From: JABDLO01 sp041749255
GTDB lineage: Bacteria > Bacteroidota > Bacteroidia > Chitinophagales > Saprospiraceae
Length of the DNA stretch: 64,000 nucleotides
Reading direction: 5' to 3'
Assembly: GCA_041749255.1 (NCBI GenBank)
Contig: JBGTBR010000081.1
Coordinates: 1-64,000, forward strand
This document shows positions 55,089-62,924 of this stretch, piece by piece. The notes beneath the pieces are model-generated. The model was not told where the DNA came from and ran no database searches. It was given only the letters and a program-made list of their open reading frames with translations. Made by a program: the position numbers and the translations under genes. Numbering within the stretch: position 1 is the stretch's first letter; each line of letters begins with the position of its first letter.

Positions 55089-55583
55089 ATGTATAATTTT
55101 CTAACGAAAAACGGGCAGATGGTGGCGATAGGCCTTGGTCTTACGGTGATTGCCATATTCCTGATCAGTGTGATAGTGGGATTTAATGCTAATCCAGCCA
55201 TTGATATGTCCACTGACTTGAATGCGTATGAAGGAAAATCAGAAATAAACTTATTTGATCCTGGGATAGGGGCTACTCTTTTTCTGGTCTTTATTGCAGC
55301 ATTTTTGGCATTCATAGTTTTTGGTGTAATAAATTTGTTGAAATTCCCTAAGGGAGCTATTAAGTTTGGGTTAGGACTGATTGTATTGGCGGCAATATTT
55401 GTATTATTGTACGCTACTTCCACAGTTGAAACTTCTGGCAAGTTGGGAATGTTACATCAAAGAGAAGGAATTGAAGACGGAGTCAGCAAACTCATTTCCG
55501 GAGGAATTAAGACCACAATAATTCTGGCAGTAGGCGCTTTCGGAATAATGGTGGTTTCAGAATTGCGAAATATTTTTAAATAA
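55089..55583 (+). CDS. Four-TM membrane protein inserted between ExbB and ExbD
   Basis: This is a 164-residue protein with four hydrophobic helices: MVAIGLGLTVIAIFLISVIV, ATLFLVFIAAFLAFIVFGVI, IKFGLGLIVLAAIFVLLYAT and IKTTIILAVGAFGIMVVSEL. A periplasm-facing loop, AIDMSTDLNAYEGKSEINLF, lies between the first two. I recognise no named family. Its position inside the operon, 21 bases after exbB and 14 before exbD, suggests an accessory subunit of the energy-transducing complex. Confidence 0.75.
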   Translation: MYNFLTKNGQMVAIGLGLTVIAIFLISVIVGFNANPAIDMSTDLNAYEGKSEINLFDPGIGATLFLVFIAAFLAFIVFGVINLLKFPKGAIKFGLGLIVLAAIFVLLYATSTVETSGKLGMLHQREGIEDGVSKLISGGIKTTIILAVGAFGIMVVSELRNIFK

Positions 55584-55597
55584 AAATATGTAACACC

Positions 55598-56155
55598 ATG
55601 GGAAAAACAAGCAGCAGGGATCGGCTTAGTAATGAGATCAATGCAGGTTCAATGGCAGATATTGCTTTCCTGTTATTGATTTTCTTTTTGGTCACCACTA
55701 CCATTGCCGAAGATAAAGGTGTGTTGGTAAGACTTCCAATTTGGTCAGATCAACCTCCTGAAACACAGAAATTAAATACCAGAAACGTATATTCAGTTTT
55801 GGTAAATGCTGATAATCAACTTCTGGTTCGAGGGCAACAAATGAATATTCGGGATTTAAGAGAAAATACAAAAATTTTCATTTTGAATCCTCAGAGACGG
55901 GAAGATATGGCCGAATCTCCTACCAAAGCCTTAATTTCATTAAGGAATGACAGAGGTACTAAGTATGAAACATATTTAGAGGTCTATAATGAATTAAAGG
56001 CAGCCTATAACGAATTGAGAGAAGATGAAGCTATGAAGAAACACGGAAAGGGATTTGAGTTTATCACGCGTGAACAGCAAGCTGATATTAGAAATTCAAT
56101 TCCATTGGTGATTTCAGAAGCAGAACCAACAGCATTTGGAGAAGAAGATTATTAA
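55598..56155 (+). CDS. exbD: ExbD/TolR-family biopolymer transport protein (first copy)
   Basis: This is a 185-residue protein. A short basic cytoplasmic start is followed by one TM helix with the essential Asp (AGSMADIAFLLLIFFLVTTT; the D sits at the helix start), then a periplasmic domain longer than in classical ExbD. The TM aspartate carries the proton path with ExbB. It is followed by a second, divergent ExbD 25 bases downstream, so the complex may use a mixed ExbD pair. Confidence 0.9.
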   Translation: MGKTSSRDRLSNEINAGSMADIAFLLLIFFLVTTTIAEDKGVLVRLPIWSDQPPETQKLNTRNVYSVLVNADNQLLVRGQQMNIRDLRENTKIFILNPQRREDMAESPTKALISLRNDRGTKYETYLEVYNELKAAYNELREDEAMKKHGKGFEFITREQQADIRNSIPLVISEAEPTAFGEEDY

Positions 56156-56180
56156 TGTAATTAAATAAAACTATTGAGAA

Positions 56181-56660
56181 ATGGGTAAATTTCAAAAGAA
56201 AAGAGGAAAAGCTAAACCAGCTATTTCCACAGCATCGTTACCAGATATCATTTTTATGCTTTTATTCTTTTTTATGGTGGTAACCGTACTGAGAGATGCT
56301 GAATTAAAAGTGTCAGTTGTAACTCCACAGGCTACCGAGTTAACCAAATTAGAAAAGAAATCTTTGGTTAATTTTATGTATATAGGTAAACCTATGCCAC
56401 AATATCAGGCTACTTACGGAACAAAACCAAGACTTCAATTAGCTGATAAATTTGCGGATAATTCTGAAATACCACTTTTTCTTGAAAGACATAAAAGTAA
56501 GTTAAGAGAAAATGAGCGAGATCTAATCACTACGTCATTAAAAGTTGATGGTGACGTAACAATGGGAATAGTTACAGATGTAAAAACAGCATTGCGAAGA
56601 GCAGGGCAATTAAAAGTCAACTATTCAGCAAAAACCAAGGAACAAGAGAGGCGCAGGTAG
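56181..56660 (+). CDS. ExbD/TolR-family biopolymer transport protein (second copy)
   Basis: This is a 159-residue protein with the same plan as its neighbour: basic start (MGKFQKKRGKAKP), one TM helix with the key Asp (TASLPDIIFMLLFFFMVVTV), then a periplasmic domain with VNFMYIGKPMPQY. The C-terminus is basic (KEQERRR). The two ExbD copies have clearly diverged, so they are not a recent duplication. It closes the operon; a strong terminator follows. Confidence 0.9.
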   Translation: MGKFQKKRGKAKPAISTASLPDIIFMLLFFFMVVTVLRDAELKVSVVTPQATELTKLEKKSLVNFMYIGKPMPQYQATYGTKPRLQLADKFADNSEIPLFLERHKSKLRENERDLITTSLKVDGDVTMGIVTDVKTALRRAGQLKVNYSAKTKEQERRR

Positions 56661-56697
56661 TATGCATTTTTAGAAAATTAAAATGTTTCAAAATAAA

Positions 56698-56736
56698 GGA
56701 GTAAAAAAGCACAAGTGAATTTTTTACTCCTTTTTT
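56698..56736 (+). terminator. Terminator of the ExbB/ExbD operon
   Basis: GGAGTAAAAAAG and TTTTTTACTCC pair over 11 positions around a short loop and are followed by six T residues. Because the arms are A/T-rich, it can work in both directions and may also serve the convergent trehalase gene. Confidence 0.85.
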
Positions 56737-56756
56737 CGTAGAATCATATAAGTTAT

Positions 56757-58253
56757 TTATTCTCTGCTAAGTGACAGAAATACGCCATTTGTCCAGCCAA
56801 ACCCATCCTGTACCGGATACTCGCCACCTCCTGTTTCCAGATCAGAGTCTACTACATTATACTTTTCCAGCATTTTCCCGGTTTTATGGTAGATTTTCTC
56901 ATTAATGGCAAGCCAATTATTTTTAATAATATCTGCGAGTGCATTAAAGGAATAATTTCTCAAACCTTTTATTGTGATCCATTGTAATGGAGCCCAACCA
57001 TTGGGGGCATCCCATTGCTGCCCGGAATTGATCAGAGAGGTCTGAACACCCCCGTCAACCAAAAATTCATTTTTTATAATCTTCATCATTTTTTGGGCTT
57101 GATCCGCATTAGCGAGAGAAAAGAATAAGGGATACATCGCTGCTAATGTCATGGAATCGGTTTGAAGACCAGTTGACTGTTCAACATCCTTAAAAACCCC
57201 ATCCCTTTCACTCCAAAACACTTCCAGAATGGCTGCTTTTCTTTTATTGGCTTTTGCAGAAAACACTCTGGCCATATCGAGATCTCCAATGCTGTGACAC
57301 GCCTGAGTTATAGTGTATTCCAGATGCCATAGTAAGCAATTAAGATCTATAGGTAATATATCAGTAGTACGGATAGTAAGTATATTATCAAGGTCTTTAA
57401 ACCATCTTGTACTAAAGTCCCACCCTGATTCACAGGCGGCCCTCACGTTAGTAAAAAACTCTTTTGATTCCTGATCTGATAATGATTCTGCATGTTTAGA
57501 ATCCGTTGCCCACATTTCAGGACGGGGGCCTGCATGGTCATCCCAATACCTGTTGAGTGTATGGCCATGATGATTAACCACTCTTTTGTGAGCTTGGCCG
57601 CCCAATAACAAATGTTGTCCTTCCATCCAAAATTTATACTCTTTTACCAAATGATTCAGGTACGTTCCCAGGATTTTCTTACCTTTAATATCAGCCAGCA
57701 ACGTTACCATCAATGAAAAAAAAGGTGGTTGCGATCTTCCCAAAAAATAGGTTCTGTTTCCATTGGGTATAAATCCCAGATTTTCGATGAGCCAGGCAAA
57801 ATTATTTACCATATTTTCAATCAATGAAAATTTTCCACTGGTGTTTAATCCCAGCATGGTAAAATAGCTGTCCCAATAATATATCTCATTAAACCTGCCA
57901 CCGGGTACTATGTAAGGGTAAGGTAGCGGTATAAGGGAACTGCCTTTTATATGTATATCTGCATCTCTTTCTAAGACTTTCCATAAATCTTCAATATGTT
58001 GATCTATAGATTTAGAAAGGTCACTTTGAAAACTAAGATCATTTTCAATTTGGTAAATAAAGTGTTTTTGAACAAATTCCTGTAAATCAAAATTTTCCTG
58101 AGATCTTAAAGTGTTAAATTCTTTTATGATGACTTCGGGCTCTGTGATGGGAATGAGATCGGCAACCACCTTATCATCTTTCCATATTCCACTTTTTAAC
58201 AAGGTGTAAAATACATCTCCAAAAACAAGATTGGGAGGAAGTCTATCAGCCAT
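56757..58253 (-). CDS. treF: Alpha,alpha-trehalase (GH37)
   Basis: This 498-residue enzyme splits trehalose into two glucose. Both family signatures are present: PGGRFNEIYYWDSYF (about residue 117) and QWDAPNGWAPLQW (about 410). Other GH37 landmarks are NGNRTYFLGRSQPP and a DHAGPRPEMW segment. There is no signal peptide, so it is probably cytoplasmic (TreF-type). The start overlaps the end of the MFS transporter gene by eight bases, which suggests uptake and cleavage of trehalose by one operon. Confidence 0.92.
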   Translation of the reverse strand: MADRLPPNLVFGDVFYTLLKSGIWKDDKVVADLIPITEPEVIIKEFNTLRSQENFDLQEFVQKHFIYQIENDLSFQSDLSKSIDQHIEDLWKVLERDADIHIKGSSLIPLPYPYIVPGGRFNEIYYWDSYFTMLGLNTSGKFSLIENMVNNFAWLIENLGFIPNGNRTYFLGRSQPPFFSLMVTLLADIKGKKILGTYLNHLVKEYKFWMEGQHLLLGGQAHKRVVNHHGHTLNRYWDDHAGPRPEMWATDSKHAESLSDQESKEFFTNVRAACESGWDFSTRWFKDLDNILTIRTTDILPIDLNCLLWHLEYTITQACHSIGDLDMARVFSAKANKRKAAILEVFWSERDGVFKDVEQSTGLQTDSMTLAAMYPLFFSLANADQAQKMMKIIKNEFLVDGGVQTSLINSGQQWDAPNGWAPLQWITIKGLRNYSFNALADIIKNNWLAINEKIYHKTGKMLEKYNVVDSDLETGGGEYPVQDGFGWTNGVFLSLSRE

Positions 58254-59478
58254 AAGATGCAGAAGGTTTAGCAGTGAGTTTTCGTAAAATAAGCAATAAT
58301 GCCAGTAAAGCAGCCATTGGGATTAAGGTATAATAAAAAGCTGTTTCTGCTCCCACGTGTTTAAACAGGTATCCAATAATCCTTGAGCCTAGTGTACCAC
58401 CTAATGCTGAAAAAATAATAATCAAGCCGGCCATGGGACTATGCAATCTCTTGGGTAAAGCACTCAGCCCTACAGAATTTAAAAGCGGATAAATCGGAGC
58501 TATAAATAACCCGACTACGGGAAAAGCAAAACCTATGAATGGAATATCTGTCAGTGAATTGATTTCGCCAGGTGAAATATGGACAGTTAGCGGAAGTACG
58601 AAAGTGACCAATGCCATAGCTGCCAGAATACAGACAGCGAGAACAATGACCCATGACACTCGCTTTGTCAATATACCCGCCAATAATCTTCCAATACCCA
58701 GAGAAATTGCTAATATGCTCGCCATCATAATGCTTATGTTTTCAGGTAGCTGAAGAACTCTATCATTGAATGTTGGGAGCCAGGTCATGATCCCTTGCTC
58801 AATCATAACAAATAAAAATGCACTGAATACAAAAACTATGACAAGTAACCTGCTGAGCAATAAAAACATCTGACTGAAATCTTCTTTGAGATTCGATCCC
58901 GGGATTTCATGTCCTTCATCAAATTTTGAAACATACAGAAATATAAACGATAGTATGGACATAAAAGCCAATAGCCAATACACATTCAACCAACTATTTT
59001 CAACCTGGGGATTATTAAAAGCGGGAAATAAAAAATATGCAAGGGCAATACCAAACATGAATACTCCTTCAATATTGCTCATAAGACTATTGTGCTGCCT
59101 TTCGTTTTCAGTGATTAACCCTATGATCGAATAGACAGAGACCTTTATTAGGGCAAAAGCTACCCCAACAGAAGCAAATAACAATTTTGCAGCCCAAAAA
59201 GAATTGCCAAAATACATTCCAACACAAGCAAAAGCAACAATTCCCAGCCCTGCAAGCATGGAGTTTTTATATCCAATTCTCGGGAGAAATGAAGCCATCA
59301 AAAAGGAAACGATGGCAATAGGTAAATCTTTAAATAATTCAAGCATACTGGCCTGTACCTCGTCTACTCCATAAATCTTTTGCGATTTTAGTATGACAAT
59401 TCCTACGCTGTTGAGTAAGATGGCAAATACAAAGTAATTTAAATATAATGAGATTTTGATGGGAGTTATTTTTGCCAT
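58246..59478 (-). CDS. Major facilitator superfamily transporter, possible trehalose importer
   Basis: This is a 410-residue protein with about twelve hydrophobic helices. The first is in ISLYLNYFVFAILLNSVGIV, the central cytoplasmic loop is charged (KFDEGHEIPGSNLKEDF), and helix 7 follows. It is a typical MFS fold; no exact substrate motif is readable. The eight-base overlap with the trehalase gene suggests trehalose or another disaccharide as substrate (inference). No regulator is adjacent. Confidence 0.8.
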   Translation of the reverse strand: MAKITPIKISLYLNYFVFAILLNSVGIVILKSQKIYGVDEVQASMLELFKDLPIAIVSFLMASFLPRIGYKNSMLAGLGIVAFACVGMYFGNSFWAAKLLFASVGVAFALIKVSVYSIIGLITENERQHNSLMSNIEGVFMFGIALAYFLFPAFNNPQVENSWLNVYWLLAFMSILSFIFLYVSKFDEGHEIPGSNLKEDFSQMFLLLSRLLVIVFVFSAFLFVMIEQGIMTWLPTFNDRVLQLPENISIMMASILAISLGIGRLLAGILTKRVSWVIVLAVCILAAMALVTFVLPLTVHISPGEINSLTDIPFIGFAFPVVGLFIAPIYPLLNSVGLSALPKRLHSPMAGLIIIFSALGGTLGSRIIGYLFKHVGAETAFYYTLIPMAALLALLLILRKLTAKPSASYG

Positions 59479-60377
59479 ATAAAGCCACTTTTAGTTCGGA
59501 AAATCAATAATAATAAATAATTGTCTTAGCGAGAAATGAAAATGCGATAATATGGGTTAAACTCAATGATCTCAAAAGCAAAACCAAAACCAAAACGAAA
59601 ACCAAAACCTCATTTTAACAGTTGGCAGTTTACAGTATTTCGTAGGGATTAGCTGGTAGCTCGTAGCTGGTAACAGTATGCAGTGGGCAGTTGACAGTAA
59701 GCAGTAGCAGTTTGACAGTGGGCAGTGGGACCTTCAGACCTTAAGACTTTCAACCTGCCGAAGGCGAAAACCTTAACCTCATCCTCAACTCTCATCCTCA
59801 TTTTAGAAGTTAGCTCGTAGCAGGTAGTTCGCTGATAGCTGCATAAAATAGGCAATTGACAATTAGCAATCACTTTAAACTTTTTACTTTAAACTTTTTA
59901 CATTTCACTCTTGACCGTTCACTGCTCACAGTTCACCTTCACCGTTTAACCTTCAGACCTCCCGACTTTGAGACCTTCGACTTTGAGACCTTCTGACTTT
60001 CCGACATTCGACATTCCGACCTTAAGACCCTTCGACCTATTAAGCTCGTAGTTCGTATCTGGTATCAAATGGTTTTGGTTTTGGTTTTAGTTTTGGTTAA
60101 TTTCCGACTTTCTGACTTAAGACCTATATAGCTCGTAGCTGGGGGTAGGCTATTAGCAGTAGGAAGTGGACTTTGAGACCTTCCGACTTTCCGACCTTCC
60201 GACTTTCGACCTTCAGACCGTTCACCGCTCACTGCTCACCGTTCACCGTTTTTTCTACCTTCCGACTTTCAAACTTTCCGACCTTCCGACCGCTCACCGT
60301 TCACAGCTCACTGTTCACCGTTTTTTCGACCTGCCCAAGGCAAAAACCTCAACCTCAACCTCAACCTTACCATTTCT
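59479..60377. repeat. Mosaic word-repeat cluster 9
   Basis: The first 85 bases are ordinary. From about 59575 come AAAACCAAAACCAAAACG, CAGTGGGCAGTTGACAGTAA, two GC-rich core copies (59748-59772 and 60323-60345), GACCTTCGACTTTGAGACC, GGTTTTGGTTTTAGTTTTGG (about 60071-60098) and GTTCACCGTTTTTTC words. CTCAACCTCAACCTCAACC follows, ending six bases before the DUF2279 stop. It lies between two minus-strand genes. No gene. Confidence 0.8.
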
Positions 60378-61355
60378 TTAAAACTTCAAAAAGTGAAAAA
60401 TGACATTTCCATGAGAGGTGATTTCGATTGCAGGGGCTGGAATTTTTTGGATATTCAGAGCTGTCAGTAGTGTTTTAAGAAAATGATTTTTAACCTGAAT
60501 TTTTGATAAATCGATATCGAGGCTAAGAAAGTACTGCCTGTATCTGGGAAACTCTATTTCATTTAAAACAAAAACACTTCCATTTTCTTGCCACGAATTG
60601 GTAAATCCCCCAAACATATTTTCAGCACTATATCCGAAGGCAACATTTATCCAGGATGGTATCTTTTCATTTTGAAAAAATGAATGAATATTAAAAGACA
60701 ACCAATAAGTATGACCATTATAATCTTTGAGTATTCTTTCAGCCCAATGATTACCGAATAATGATACCGATCTGTTTTGCAGTGAAGAGATCGATGTGCC
60801 ATCTGATGAAAAAATGGGTTCAGTTGAATAATTTCTGGGTGCCAGGGAAAATTTAAACCTGAATTTCTGTTCATTCCAGTAGTGTTGTTGAAGGGCAAAA
60901 ACTCCTGCACCCGTAAAATTAGCTCCCATATCTGCTATGGAAAAACCCCAGTCTGATGAAAATCCGTCCATAATCTCAATGGTTGTTTGAAAAAGGGTGC
61001 CGGCAATAATACCAGCCCAAATCGAAGAACTCTTTTTCATCCCCGCCCATCTGCCAATTCCATATCCGTATTCACTTTGAAAGTAGGTTGAAAAAATATG
61101 TCCGGCTTTGTCCATACCATTCCATTCTTCCAGGTCATTGAATAAGTGAAAACCACTTCTGGGAAATTGTTTATACCATGCATGGTACAATCCTATGGAA
61201 GCAGAGGCATAACCTAAAGTGGCAGTTCCTGCAGCCCAGTATAACCTTGATGTATGTAAGGTGTCTGAGGGTTCAAAAAATTTTAACCTTGCTTCTTGCC
61301 CTGAAAGACCAGGAAGGAATGCTATATAAATTACAAAATACAAGTTTTTTTGCAT
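60378..61355 (-). CDS. DUF2279 (YfiM-like) exported protein
   Basis: The protein has 325 residues from the ATG at 61355, chosen for its signal-like start (MQKNLYFVIYIAFLPGLSGQ); the frame opens seven codons earlier. The DUF2279 core covers about residues 40-150: GLYHAWYKQFPRSGFHLFND, EEWNGMDKAGHIFSTYF, then EIMDGFSSDWGFSIADMGAN. The C-terminal half is beta-rich and membrane-like, which suggests an outer-membrane or periplasmic protein. The function is unknown. Confidence 0.8.
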   Translation of the reverse strand: MQKNLYFVIYIAFLPGLSGQEARLKFFEPSDTLHTSRLYWAAGTATLGYASASIGLYHAWYKQFPRSGFHLFNDLEEWNGMDKAGHIFSTYFQSEYGYGIGRWAGMKKSSSIWAGIIAGTLFQTTIEIMDGFSSDWGFSIADMGANFTGAGVFALQQHYWNEQKFRFKFSLAPRNYSTEPIFSSDGTSISSLQNRSVSLFGNHWAERILKDYNGHTYWLSFNIHSFFQNEKIPSWINVAFGYSAENMFGGFTNSWQENGSVFVLNEIEFPRYRQYFLSLDIDLSKIQVKNHFLKTLLTALNIQKIPAPAIEITSHGNVIFHFLKF

Positions 61356-61876
61356 AATCGGGCGAATAGAAACCATTATAGAAGCAAAATACAGTTAATA
61401 TACGTTTATTCTGTTAAATGATGTCTAGTGTTAAGTTAAGCATACTTTAGCTGGTTCAAGTCTAGATCTTTTCCAGACTGTTTTCGAAAAAAAATCCTTA
61501 CATTGTCTGTATTATGCACGGATTTTTTTCTTCAACATTCAGAAAAATAACTGCGACTTAACCGACACAGCACACTTAACATAACACTGGAGTATAAAGG
61601 ATAGATCCGATAGTAAAATTTTCAATAGAATAAAGATAAGATTGATATTTGAATGTTGGTGATCAATTTTTAAGTCTACATTAGGTATTCTATCTCATTT
61701 ATGATTTAGATTATACCAATGCAACAGCAATGGTTTCATAATATATTTGTTTTTATTACATTTTTTATGTAGTACGATAAATAAAATTTATGTTGTATTC
61801 CTATGGAAAGGTTATACTTTTACATTAGCTTTGGGTTTTTAGTAGAGACGGGAAAAGAAAATAAAATTTGGACAAT
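61356..61876. other. Divergent intergenic region before PorP/SprF
   Basis: These 521 AT-rich bases contain no ORF or mosaic words. TAGCTTTG at 61826-61833 and TATATTTG at 61742-61749 match the -7 consensus for the plus-strand operon; neither has a convincing -33 partner. Confidence 0.4.
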
Positions 61877-62899
61877 ATGGGATTAAAAAATACCATTTTT
61901 ACTTTGATCATGCTTCCGTTTTTTGGTACTGTTTTATCTCAGGATCTCCATTTCACACAGTACCAGTTTGCGCCACTTACCGTTAATCCGGCTCTAGCCG
62001 GAGCATATCATGGTTCATTCAGGATTGGGGGTATTTTCAGAGATCAATACAGAACAGTTGGGGGAAATGGATTTCAAACATTGGACTTTAATATAGATGC
62101 ACCCATAATAAGAGGTATCAGAAAGCAAGACTGGATAGGTATTGGAATTGGAATCGATGCCCTGGATCAGGCAGGAGGTCTTAGGTATAATAGTACTTTT
62201 TTCAGGTTGAACGGAGCGTATCATTTTTCATTCAATAAAGAGCAGACCAGGATACTTACTTTAGGTGTACAATACAATACAGTAGGTGTATCTATCCGGC
62301 AGCTATCTACACAGGATACCCGGGGGGGCAATATGATATCAGATCCCGATGTGGAAGCATTTAATGCCAGGGGAATGGAAGGAATGATCAATGAAAATTA
62401 CAGTGATTATGTAGTGGGTTTCATGTACAATGGCAAGGGTAATGATTCAGACTTTAAATTGGGTATTGCCGGAGCCAGAATATTGCGACCACAATTGAGA
62501 TTGGGCAATTCTTTAGAGCGGCTGGATTTAAGGTTAACGGCTTTTGGAAATTACACTATGGCACTGGGAGACAGAACATCTTTTAGTCCTGGCTTTTTAT
62601 ACCAACGTATAAGTTCAGCCCAAGAGCTGGTCGTGCAATCGCAATTGGGATATTTGATCAATCCTGAAAAACAAATTAAACTGAATGGTGGGCTGGGTTA
62701 CAGAGTCGGTGATGCGTTGCAATTATTAATGGGTATAGATATTAAAGATATTAGAGTTGGCGTTGCATATGATATGAATATTTCAAGCCTTTCTCCCGCG
62801 AGTAGAACAGTGGGAGGTTTTGAACTAGCCATTGCCTACTATGGTAAAATTTATAAAAAGCCTAAGGTAAAACCCATTATCGTTTGCCCGAGGTTATAA
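61877..62899 (+). CDS. PorP/SprF-family type IX secretion outer-membrane protein
   Basis: The protein has 340 residues from the ATG at 61877 (MGLKNTIFTLIMLPFFGTVL); a TTG three codons earlier is less likely. The mature start LHFTQYQFAPLTVNPALAGA is the diagnostic PorP/SprF opening (xQYxxxxxxxNPAxAG), followed by FRDQYRTVGGNGFQTLDF and a barrel to the end. It is a T9SS-associated outer-membrane protein. Unlike the copy at 37147, it is followed by a TPR/PD40 protein and no SprB-like partner is adjacent. Confidence 0.9.
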   Translation: MGLKNTIFTLIMLPFFGTVLSQDLHFTQYQFAPLTVNPALAGAYHGSFRIGGIFRDQYRTVGGNGFQTLDFNIDAPIIRGIRKQDWIGIGIGIDALDQAGGLRYNSTFFRLNGAYHFSFNKEQTRILTLGVQYNTVGVSIRQLSTQDTRGGNMISDPDVEAFNARGMEGMINENYSDYVVGFMYNGKGNDSDFKLGIAGARILRPQLRLGNSLERLDLRLTAFGNYTMALGDRTSFSPGFLYQRISSAQELVVQSQLGYLINPEKQIKLNGGLGYRVGDALQLLMGIDIKDIRVGVAYDMNISSLSPASRTVGGFELAIAYYGKIYKKPKVKPIIVCPRL

Positions 62900-62924
62900 T
62901 AAAAATGCAAATATGTGTATAAGT

